A DNA stretch of 64,000 bases, taken from Platanthera guangdongensis. Lineage: Eukaryota; Streptophyta; Magnoliopsida; Asparagales; Orchidaceae. The translations under genes and the position numbers were made by a program. The notes beneath the pieces are model-generated. The model saw only the letters and a program-made list of their open reading frames with translations, was not told the origin of the DNA and searched no databases. The stretch spans positions 155,772,249 to 155,836,248 of the forward strand of contig CM077149.1 of assembly GCA_039583875.1 (NCBI GenBank). Direction: 5' to 3'. Of the stretch, positions 1 through 8,640 are shown piece after piece. How positions within the stretch are numbered: the first letter of the stretch is position 1; the number at the start of each line of letters is the position of its first letter.

Positions 1-23
1 TAGACTAAATTCTAATTGACCTA

Positions 24-715
24 TTAAGCTATACAGAAGGTCAAGCAAAGATTCCTAGAGACATAGTGATCCTGACCCAAATTAGTAATAGGTTGTTCCA
101 ACATATTCTTATTCTTAAGTTTGTGTATAATACTTCTATTCAGTACATAATTTGTTGTGCTTACAGCCTCTACCCAAAAGGATTGGGGCAAATAAGCATC
201 TGCAAGTAATATGCCTGCTGATTCAATTAGTGTTCTATTCTTCCTTTCAGCAACCCCATTTTGTTGAGGTGTTCCAGGAGCTGAGAAGCAGTGTGTGATA
301 CCTTCTTTCCTACAGAACTCTTGCATAAGAAGAGGCTCAAACTCAGTACCATGATCACTTCTGATCAATGCAGCTGGAGTAGAGTACTCAATCTGTATGT
401 TCTTGAGAAAATCTGTAAGAACCTTAAAGTTATCAGACTTAGATCTCAGAAAGAAAACCCAAGTGAATCTTGAGAAGTCATCTACAATCACTAAAGTATA
501 GGATTTCCCCTTAGGCTTTGTACTGCTATAAGGCCAAAAATGTCCATATGTAGTAAGTACAGTATCCTAGGTGAGTCACTTTTGTTTAATGATTTAAAGC
601 TACTTTTAGTTTGCTTGCCTAATTGATAAGCCCTGCAAAGACTTTCCTTCTTGTAGGGGTAAGAAGGCAAACCTCTGACAAGGTTGTCCCTAGATAATTT
701 GACAATGTTTTTCAA
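24..715 (-). pseudogene. copia integrase (zinc-binding and catalytic core), broken frame
   Basis: Two overlapping reading frames (715-491 and 491-24) together encode the GAG-pre-integrase/zinc-binding region and the rve catalytic core. The core shows the IVDDFSRFTWVFFL strand with the DD pair, the SDHGTEF motif carrying the second catalytic Asp, and TPQQNGVAERKNRTL carrying the catalytic Glu. Integrase inserts the cDNA copy into nuclear DNA. The change of frame near 491 and a stop at 24 split the product. The polyprotein would be expected to run on into reverse transcriptase beyond the window edge. Copia assignment is firm. Activity of this copy is unlikely. Confidence 0.88.
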
Positions 716-739
716 GTTAACATGACCTAATCTCCTATG

Positions 740-1131
740 CTAAAGGTCATTATTGTTACTAGTTGAGTTAAATAAGCAAATCTCAGATTTAGCTGACAGG
801 AAGTTGACTAAGAAAATGTTTCCTACTCTAGTGCCAGTCAATACTATATTATTATCCAAAGAAGTAATAATACATGAGGTTTTAGTAAATGATACCCGAA
901 ACTTTTCATCACATAATTGACTTATGGAGATAAGGTTGTGCTTCAGTCCACTTACATATGCAACATTTCTGAAGGTGACAGCTCCAACTTTAACTTTTCC
1001 ATAGCCTTCAGTCTGGCCACAGTTGGAGTCACCAAATATTACTTTTGGTCCTGGCTTTGCTTTGTAATGTGTTAAGTTGGCCTTATTTCCAGTCATATGC
1101 TTAGAATAGCCACTGTCCAGATACCATTATT
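740..1131 (-). pseudogene. copia aspartic protease region, interrupted
   Basis: The minus strand encodes the pattern W-Y-L-D-S-G followed by KHMTGNKA, the copia protease active site (DSG in place of the retroviral DTG). The Cys that usually follows the Gly is Tyr here. Downstream are the conserved GYGKVKVG and LKHNLISISQLCD segments typical of copia protease. A TAA stop lies directly before the W codon in the same frame, so the protease is not fused in frame with gag in this copy. The enzyme normally cuts the polyprotein into its mature parts. Confidence 0.8.
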
Positions 1132-1171
1132 GCTTTGTGTTAGGACAGTCTTTCACCTGCAATGAAACAAA

Positions 1172-1744
1172 TTAGCCATGCCTGACCCAGGTTACCTTGG
1201 GTCCTTCTTTCTTTACATAACTGAAATTGGAAATAAATGAACATTTAGGTTGACTTTTATATTTGAAAGGGTGATATTTCCTAGGTGGAATGATCCACTG
1301 ATTAAACTGATTATTGAATGTTCTTGGTTGGTTATAAGTTTTAGAAAGATAAAAATTTCTATTATATTGAACTTCATTCGACGAATTCTGGTGAGTTCGT
1401 CGACCTGAGTTCGACGAATTGGGGTGAGTTCGTCGAACTCCACTCAGAGAATGATCGAAGTCATTTTCTGAGCCCCCAAATCGTCGATCTCTGGTCGACG
1501 AACCATACTTGTTTCGTCGATCGTAGTTCAACGAAACATTACAATATAAATGTGCATTCAAAGTTCGTCGAATGGGATTCGACGAACTGTACATATTTCG
1601 TCGATTGGAGTTCGACGAAATCTGCTGAACATTATTTTTATTTGGATTTTTCTTATTTTGTTTTCTTTTCTTTTTCTTTGATTTTAATTCAGTTGGTTTG
1701 ACATTTTTATCACTTTCTATTTTCTCTTTCCCTTTCAGAAACAA
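1172..1744 (-). pseudogene. copia polyprotein spacer between gag and protease, with TTCGTCGA hairpin repeats
   Basis: A 190-codon open frame, very rich in Lys, Asn, Ser and Arg, lies between the gag zinc knuckle and the protease. It has no recognisable domain. From 1370 to 1625 the DNA alternates TTCGTCGA with its reverse complement TCGACGAA at short spacing, which makes several small hairpins and gives the protein its repeated RRTHPNSSN-like units. The same octamer is clustered in this element's own LTR (4500-4860). Confidence 0.6.
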
Positions 1745-2042
1745 ATTTAATTGGAGTTATTAATATATTCTTCTGAATGAGTGGGGGTTGGTTTGATGAT
1801 GCACCTATGCCCAGCTTGCCATTTAACCTGACATTAACTGTACTTGTGATGTCCATCAACTTGATACTTCTCCCATTTAGGGATTCTTCAAGTTTCCTAG
1901 CCTCAACTAATTCAGATTTTAGTAAAATTATTTATTCATTTGCTAATGTTAATTCATCTTTCAATTTAATATTTTCAGAAATCAAATTTTCTTGATTTGA
2001 CAATCTTTCCCTAAGCATCTTGATTTCTTTTTTAGAGTTAAT

Positions 2043-3299
2043 TTAATATATACACATAGTTTTAAATTCAATTTTAAAACTATCAGAACTATAATCAAAT
2101 GATGATAGTATCTGATCAGCTTCTGATTCTGAAGCTTCTTCATTATCAGATTCTTCTTCAGCATCTGATGGGCTGCAAGAGGTATTGATGGCCATGAGGC
2201 AGACTTCCCTTGCCTTTGCCTCTTCTTCCTCTTCACTGGAGCTGGAAGATGTGGATTCATCTTCTGTGTCACTCCATGTTTCAGCAACAAATCCCTTCTC
2301 CTTCTTTTTGTGCTTGCTGGAGGAAGGCCTGCTGTAGTGCTTGCTCCTGGAGTCTTTTTCTCTTCTCCTCTCCTTCTTCTGATTCTCAGGGCATTCATAA
2401 ATGAAGTGTCCTGGTTTCCTACATCCAAAACACACTATTTCTTTAGTAGGTGTTTTATCATACCTGGGCTTGTCATCATTCCTGGATGACTTTCTCCTGA
2501 AGTCCTTTCTTGCCATTTTGTAGAATCTCTTAGCAAAGAGACTCATCAGTTCTTCAGTAAATGTTGAAGCTTCAGTCTCTTCAACAACTTTGAATGCTAT
2601 ATTCTGTTCTTTTCTTGTTGGTGGAGGAGTCCTTTGTTCTGCAGCTTCCCTGGATTTGATCAGCTGCTCATAAGATTTGAGCTTTCCCCGGAGAGATTCC
2701 GTGGAAATCTCAGTCAAGCTTCTGGCCTCCTTGATTGGCCAGATCTTGGAATCACATGAGCTTGGGAAGCACATTAGGATCTTATCATTCACCTCAGTGA
2801 GAGAGATGTCTTTGTCCAAGGTCTTCAACTCACTGATGATGGAGCTTAATCTGTTGTACATGTCACTAACAAATTCAGCTTCATCTTTCTTGAAATTCTC
2901 ATACTGTGAGATGAGAGTTGATCTTATATCCTTTCTCTCATCTGCTGAGCCAGCAACCATCTGGTTGAGAGAATCCCAGATTACTTTTGCAGAGGTGCAC
3001 TCAGCCATCTTTTGGAAGATGTCATCTGACATGGTTTGAGCCAATATGTTCATGGCTTTGACATCTGTAATTTTTGTTTTCTTCTGTGCATCAGTCCACT
3101 CAGGTGGTGGAACTGCATGAGTGCTGGAAGTTGATGTGGATGTGGATGCTATTGGTTGAGGAGGACCTGTCAAAATAGAGTTGAAAATGTCCTCATAAAT
3201 ATAGTTCATGTATAGCTTGATTCTTGCCTTCCAGATTGCAAATTTATTTAAATTGCAAACTGGAGGTCTGGTGCTTGCATAATCCTTGTTCTGTGCCAT
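2043..3299 (-). CDS. copia gag polyprotein
   Basis: This is a 418-codon frame from the ATG at 3299, about 90 bases inside the primer binding site, so it should be the first translated gene of the element. The N-terminal part (FAIWKARIKLYM, then AKVIWDSLNQMV and later MYNRLSSIISELKTL) matches the UBN2/DUF4219-type gag of plant copia elements. A CCHC zinc knuckle (CFGCRKPGHFIYEC) lies at about residues 288-301. It is followed by a Ser/Glu-rich acidic tail. Gag forms the virus-like particle and packages the RNA. The frame is intact here even though later parts are broken. Confidence 0.9.
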   Translation of the reverse strand: MAQNKDYASTRPPVCNLNKFAIWKARIKLYMNYIYEDIFNSILTGPPQPIASTSTSTSSTHAVPPPEWTDAQKKTKITDVKAMNILAQTMSDDIFQKMAECTSAKVIWDSLNQMVAGSADERKDIRSTLISQYENFKKDEAEFVSDMYNRLSSIISELKTLDKDISLTEVNDKILMCFPSSCDSKIWPIKEARSLTEISTESLRGKLKSYEQLIKSREAAEQRTPPPTRKEQNIAFKVVEETEASTFTEELMSLFAKRFYKMARKDFRRKSSRNDDKPRYDKTPTKEIVCFGCRKPGHFIYECPENQKKERRREKDSRSKHYSRPSSSKHKKKEKGFVAETWSDTEDESTSSSSSEEEEEAKAREVCLMAINTSCSPSDAEEESDNEEASESEADQILSSFDYSSDSFKIEFKTMCIY

Positions 3300-3389
3300 G
3301 CTGTGAAAATAATCCTAAGAAAAATAAAAGATCAGATCTAACACAGGATATTTTGGTTCAAGGGTTAGCTTGTACAACCAAAGGAAACT

Positions 3390-3401
3390 GCTCTGATACC
3401 A
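3390..3401 (-). other. primer binding site for initiator Met tRNA
   Basis: On the minus strand this reads TGGTATCAGAGC, the standard plant copia minus-strand primer site. It lies two bases inside the LTR end at 3404. Confidence 0.9.
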
Positions 3402-3403
3402 AT

Positions 3404-5052
3404 TGAAAGAGAGGGTTAGACCTGATTTACTCTAGAGGGGGGTGGGGGGGGGGGGGTGAATAGAGTAATTAAAAATTCTTTTTGCTGTTTAAGAAATAAT
3501 CAGAGTAGTGAAACTAGCAGATACCAAGATTAACAGTAAGCAAGAAAACAACCTAAGTTAATCTAACCTAACAGAACACAAAAATCTAATCTATCACAAC
3601 CACAACAAGAACAAAAAGAAAAGGGCAACCAAACAACACAAGAACTTTTATAGTGGTTCCCCAACCTGGGTACATCCACTCTTCTACCACCCTGGTAAGA
3701 ATCCACTAGCAAGTTTTGATCAGGTGACTGCCACCAATGAGCTTTTGATCAGGTGCTCAAAAACCAACTCAAGTCTTTTGATCAGGAGACTTGCAACCAA
3801 AATAAACTTTTGAAGGGAGTTAATGAACCCTTTTTACAGTGGGGAGAGAGAGATTGATGGTGTCTTCTCTTTCTCTTTTCAACAAAGAAGACTAGTGGAT
3901 ATTGCTGTTGTCAAGAACTCCTCTCAATAACACTTGGAGTCTTGCACAGGGTGTAGGTCTTCAGTCTTCTGCCTTGACTTCAAATGAGATCCAGGAACTC
4001 TAGATTGATATGAATGTGTTGTCCTTTAAAGCTCCTGGAATGAAGGTTGAAGAAGACTCTTGATTTGGAATGATTGTTCTTCTTCTTCTTCAGCAATGTC
4101 AAGGAGAAAACAATTTGTTTTCTGTATAGAGAAGGTTTAGAATGTTGTTGATGTTGATCTATTCTCTGTGTATCTGTGTATTCTCTCAGTTCTGGACTTC
4201 TCTTTTTGCAGAAAAGAGAAAAATCTCTTTTATATCATCAGTCGAATTTCTCCTTTGAATTTTGAATTCCTTTGCATTAATTGCTAACGACCTGAAGAAT
4301 GGAAATCGTTTGGAGAGAATATTAGCATTAATGGAATTCCCCAACTGTCCTATTAAAAACATCAAATAATATTCTTGATAAAGACCATAATCAATGCTGC
4401 TACTAACGGTTATATTCAGAGAATATAAGCATTGATTATTCAGAAATTACCGCAATAAGATAAAGACAAAATGTGGAAAGAATCCAAGTCTGGGACTGCA
4501 CAGAATTCGTCGAGCAGAGAACAGATTTCATCGACCTGAGTCCAAAGTTTGTCTACCAAAGAAATCATGTTCGTCGACCAGAGAACCAAGTTCGTCGACC
4601 TGAGTTCAGATAACTGCTTTCCGTGGAAAGTTTGTCAATTCTGTGCTCTAAGTTCGTCGAGCTGATAATATAACTTCGTCGACTGGAGTTCAGAGAAAGA
4701 ATTCTGAACTTAGAGTGTTGAAGTTGATCTTCTAGAATTCGTCGACCTGAGCTTGAATATCGTCTAGCCCAACTCAGAGAAATGACTCTGATTTTGTCGA
4801 GCGGAGCACGACTTTCGTCGAGCGGAGCAGGACTTTCGTCGAGCTGTGTTCGACGAACGTCGAACTCACTTTCCTGAACTTGATTTTCTTCTAAGTCTGG
4901 AGTCTTCTGCTGTCTTCGGTTGGCTGGTCCATGTGTGGTTGTTTCTAAGGACTTGGCCTAAACTCTAGGACACAGACATGACCCTGACTATACATGTTGG
5001 GTCAATAATCCTAGATAGTGAACCTAGCCCAAATAAAACTAGGGATCCAACA
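3404..5052 (-). repeat. copia 5' LTR, 1,649 bp
   Basis: The LTR is bounded on the minus strand by TGTTGGATCC at the right end and CTTTCA beside the primer site at the left end. A minus-strand TATA box (GATATAAAAG) lies at 4225-4236. U3 is to its right and holds many TTCGTCGA and GTCGACCTGAG units between 4500 and 4860. A G-rich run at 3434-3458 lies in the last part of the LTR. The region contains no gene. Confidence 0.85.
4500..4860 (-). repeat. U3 array of TTCGTCGA/TCGACGAA octamers
   Basis: About a dozen exact or one-mismatch TTCGTCGA copies occur in about 360 bp, often followed by CCTGAG or GCTGAG. They lie in U3, roughly 270 bp upstream of the TATA box in the element's own orientation. 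They look like a clustered protein-binding or methylation target rather than coding sequence. Confidence 0.75.
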
Positions 5053-5367
5053 TATTTTGGTAATTTCAGGTCGGTTCAGTATGGATATTTTCAAATCAAA
5101 CTCAGAGGCCTATAAATAGACCAATAAGGTGCCTTGAAATCGGGTTGAACCTTTCCATATTCTTCCTCACAGACACCTAGCTCAGCATTGGCTAGGGAGG
5201 GGAAGAACTTCAGTTTCTTCCGGGTAAGAGGTAGGACCTCCGAGCTGAGACCCCTCGGTCTGTTTCTAGGTCTGCGACTCACGTCGGGAGGGTGGTTCAA
5301 GAAGAGTAGGTGTGGGCTGCAACCTCAGGTCCGAACTCTAGGTGAGAACGGATAGCTGGTTCCAACA
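5053..5367 (+). repeat. 3' part of a gypsy LTR (family A), truncated by the copia insertion
   Basis: The segment carries a plus-strand TATA box (CCTATAAATAG, about 5109-5119) and ends in CCAACA at 5367. Directly after it is the sequence TTTTGGTACGGTGAGCGTGG. The same LTR-end/primer junction recurs on the minus strand at 11973 and 52633, which defines family A. U3 is missing because the copia LTR ends at 5052. Confidence 0.7.
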
Positions 5368-5655
5368 TTTTTGGTACGGTGAGCGTGGACCGCATTCCTC
5401 AAAGAAGAATCTTGAGCAACCTCATGGCGGGAGGTCACGGAGAAGGAGACGGAGATGGGTCAGATAACCCTGGAGGATTCGTTGGAAGGGAGGAGTTCAT
5501 GGTGTCAATCAAAGGCATCATGGACATGCTCCAATGGATCTCGCGACAGGGGGATTGTTCGACCCTGCTACCTCAGGTGCCTGCTCTCACGCTGTAGGAG
5601 GGGTTGGGTACTAACGGAGACGGAAGGGTTTACAGGAGGGGTTGGGTACTGATTT
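5368..5655 (+). pseudogene. family-A gypsy leader and gag N-terminus remnant
   Basis: This follows the primer site. The plus frame starting near 5379 encodes a short Gly-rich gag start with MAGGHGEGDG and then GREEFMVSIKGIMDMLQ. It matches the minus-strand gag starts at 11755-11961 and 52480-52590 ([11 protein letters not shown] and [15 protein letters not shown]). The frame ends at 5597. A 17-bp direct repeat (5596-5612 and 5634-5650) marks the junction to an unrelated integrase fragment, so most of the internal region is gone. Confidence 0.65.
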
Positions 5656-6442
5656 AAGGAATTCTACCGCCTATCATCCGTAGACAAATGGTCACACGGA
5701 AAGGGTAAATCAGATCATAGAAGATATGATCAGGTGTTATATTTTGGATCATGGTGGTGCTTGGGACGAGCGTCTCAGACTCATAGAGTTTGTGTACAAT
5801 AATAATTATCAAGAGAGTCTGCAGATGGCCCCGTTTGAGGCCTTATATGGGAGGCGTTATAGAACTCCTTTGTTTTGGGTTGAAGTTGGTGAGAGACCGT
5901 TGGTAGGTTTGGAAGCCCTTGAGGAGATGAATTGTGTCGCGACTCATATTCGAGAAAAGCTCCGTGTGGCTCAAGAGCGCTATGAGAAGTATGTTAATCA
6001 ACGAAGGTTCGATCTAGAGTTTGCCGTTGGAGACTTGGTTTTTCTGAAGGTTTCTCCGATGTCTGGCATTAAAATATTTGGAAGTAACCACAAGTTAGAC
6101 CCCCGGTACGTGGGACCTTTCCAAATTCTTAAGCGCATCGGAGTGTCAGCTTATAGGCTGTATTTGCTTGCGACCTTCCCTGGTGTTCATGATGTGTTCC
6201 ATGCGAGCCAGTTGCGGAAGTGTGTTCGTAATGATCGTCAAGTCCTTGACTTGGTGCCCCAGATTAAGCCCAATCTTTCGTATGTGGAAGAACCTGTTCG
6301 TATTATGGATTCTCAAGAGCATGTGTTGCGGAGAAAGACCATCCCCATGGTCAAGATTCTTTGGAGAAATCAAGACGTCGAGAGCGTGACATGGGAATTG
6401 GAATCGACGATGAGAGAATCTCATCCGCTTCTCTTCCCTTAG
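5656..6442 (+). pseudogene. Ty3/gypsy integrase C-terminal part with chromodomain-like tail (Tekay/Del type)
   Basis: The plus frame carries the end of the integrase core (STAYHP, then TNGHTERVNQIIEDM, with the catalytic Glu). A TAG stop replaces the usual Gln before TNG. A long intact stretch follows with FVYNNNYQESLQMAPFEALYG, the GPFQILKRIG and FHASQLRKC motifs and a chromodomain-like end (VKILWRNQDVESVTWELE). The layout matches Tekay/Del chromoviruses. The 5' part of pol is missing because the preceding DNA belongs to another family. An LTR follows about 100 bp after the stop. Confidence 0.85.
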
Positions 6443-6546
6443 TTCAGGTATGTCTTCAGGTTTTGGTAATAATTGGTTTTTGGTTTGGGTTTGGTTTTAA
6501 GGTTGTGTTAAGTTTCAGGACGAAACTTTTTTTTAGGGGGAGTGAC

Positions 6547-8640
6547 TGTAATGCCCCCGATTTTCTGGTGTTTTTATTTGAATTGATGTCATCATATTTA
6601 TGACCTCAGGGCGTTACCCTTTTTGCGTTTTGGTTGACGGCACTGCACCGTTTGTGCGTTTTGCGTCCGTTAGGTTTGTTTGACCGGATTTTGGGATTTT
6701 GATTAGATTAAATGCTTTTCGTGGTCTAAAGGAATGAGTTTTGAGGTTTTGATCTTATCCAGTTTTATTGCGACCCGAGCATTTTGAAGTCTCGGCGTGT
6801 GTTTGGATCTTTGTGAAGATTTATGCTTGTGTGAGCATTTGTTGGTACAATCTCAAGAATGGTGCGTCGGATCCTAGGGTTGTCTCCCCTGCTAAATTCT
6901 TAGAGTCGGCATTTTATCCTAGAATTTAAGACAATTCGAAATTTTCGAATCTATCCTGGAATTCTCGAGAAATATCTTCTACTACTCGAGTTACCTACCT
7001 TCAGTACTCGAGTAATGCATGCCTGTTACTCGATAGGTCATGTTGCTCTCGAGTGGTCCTTCAGTGGCTCTCGAGAAAATAGTATCATTTGTTCTCGAGA
7101 GGTATCTCCTTATTCTCGTGATGTACTTGGTGTACCCGAGTAGGCCCTTTCTTGTACTTGAGTAATGCCCCACATGAACTCGAGAAATTTTCTCTGTACT
7201 CTCGATAAGTTCCCTTGATCTCGAGAAGTTCTTACGTACTCGAGATATTCCTTCTTCAGTACTCGAGTACTGTTTTCCTGGTACTCGAGTGGTCCTTCTA
7301 TTGTTCTAAGAGATGTGATGTTGTACTCGAGTAATTCTTCCTTCTAGTACTCGAGTACTCTCCTTCTGCACTCGAGAGGTGTCTTAGCTCTCGAGTAATT
7401 CTTCCTTCTAATACTCGAGTAATTCTTCTCTAGTACTCGAGTATTCCTGCCTTCAGTACTCGAGTGACTTTCTAGTACTCGAGTATTCTGTTTCTTTACT
7501 CGAGTAGTTTTGCCTTCAGTACTCGAATGACTTTCTAGTACTCGAGTACTCTCTTTCTTTACTCGAGAGGATTTACCTTCAGTACTCAAGTAACTTAATA
7601 GTACTCGAGTACTCCAAGTCTTCTGTCTCGGGAAATCCGGTTCAGCCGAACCAGGTCAGTTTTTGTTGTTTATCATGTCATCACCCTTAGTATAAATACC
7701 TACTTCTTCTTCTTCATCTTAAAACCGACCGAGATTTTTGTCTACCTCCCGAACCAGAGCGGCGTGAGCGAGCAAGAGGTTGTCCGTCTGTACTTCTTCC
7801 AGTGGCCGTCAACGATGCTTCGGTGCCTGAAATCGTGAATCGATCGTAGATCCAGAAAGCCCTCGTCGTGTGCTACGCCATCGTGGTAAGATCTTCCCCA
7901 TTTCTTGAGTTATTCTCGTTAGAGTTTTTGGCCCTAACTTCTGTCTCGGCTATTTCCTGATGGATTTTGACTCGCCTCGTCTTCTTTAGCCCCGATCTAC
8001 GTCACGAAGCGATTTTAAGGAGTTTTTTCGGCGAAACCAAGGCAAGTGGTGGTTTTCCCTTTTCCCTCTTCTTTCCAATCTTGATGATAACTGGTAATCT
8101 GCTTGTTCTTCAATCTTTCTGCACTAATGTCCTTACTATTTGTAGATATATTTAATTTTTTCCATTGAATCCTTGTGTTATTAATTTCGTCATGATAGTT
8201 TAATCTTGTGGGTGTTGTATGAATTCGACGAAAATGTTCAAATGATGGTTTTTAATCGTTCTTAACTATTATGTAGGAGGCGTTAAGAGTTGTTTAGGAC
8301 CATGAAATCTTTCCTAAAGGTTGATCAACTACTTCTAATTTTAGAATTGCTTAGTAGAATCCGACGTGCCGTTGTTGACTTGAGATGCATACTATGGTTT
8401 TTCTTCGTGGCGATGCCGTGGGGCGAGACAAGCCACCAGGCTCCGATTGGGTTGTGGTGTGCCTCTGAGCTCTAAACCCGGATCGCTACGGGGTTTTCCT
8501 TCCGGGTTTTTCTTCGTTGCGGGTGTTTTTAGTGGGTAATCCACCGCCGCAACGTTTGATCTCCCTATTAGCACTTTGTGTGGCTCTACCGGGTTTTTGG
8601 TGCATTTGCGTTGTTAGGTGGAGTGTTTAGTCTCCCACGC
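6547..8640 (+). repeat. gypsy 3' LTR (starts TGTAATGCCC), right end undetermined
   Basis: A purine tract with AGGGGGAG at 6535-6542 precedes TGTAATGCCCCCG. This placement after pol identifies a 3' LTR, and the start resembles the TGTAACGTCCCG start of the solo LTR at 15739. U3 holds a CTCGAG array (6963-7610). A TATA box (TATAAATA, 7691-7698) follows, then a GC-rich leader-like stretch. I cannot find the terminal CA. The sequence passes into the 78-bp array near 8640, so the LTR is probably truncated. No gene is seen here. Confidence 0.65.
6963..7610. repeat. U3 array of CTCGAG palindromes (about 23 copies)
   Basis: By eye there are about 23 exact CTCGAG hexamers in about 650 bp, many extended to the 10-bp palindrome TACTCGAGTA. 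Several decayed copies (CTCGAT, CTCAAG, CCCGAG) lie between them. Spacers are CT-rich and of variable length, so this is an array of dispersed sites rather than a simple tandem repeat. It ends about 80 bp upstream of the TATA box. Confidence 0.9.

Larger units (their letters stand above)
1..5052 (-). mobile_element. Ty1/copia retrotransposon, 5' half (SIRE-like), truncated by window edge
   Basis: Reading right to left, the order is 5' LTR (5052-3404), primer binding site, gag (3299-2043), spacer coding region, protease (about 1130-740) and integrase (715-24). This is the copia order GAG-PR-IN, with RT/RNase H and the 3' LTR lying left of base 1. The initiator-Met tRNA primer site, the copia-type gag zinc knuckle and the DSG protease identify the superfamily. 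The long LTR and large gag suggest the SIRE lineage, which is an inference. The reading frame is broken at several points, so this copy is probably not autonomous. The LTR appears to have landed in the U3 of a gypsy LTR whose remainder starts at 5053. The target duplication cannot be checked because the left end is outside the window. Confidence 0.9.

Noticed and set aside
6963..7610. Possible CRISPR-like array (also 12085-12368 and 48215-49180)
   Set aside because: Regular short repeats with spacers are present, but the sequence is plant nuclear, there are no cas genes, the spacers are low-complexity and variable in length, and the arrays lie in LTR U3 regions.
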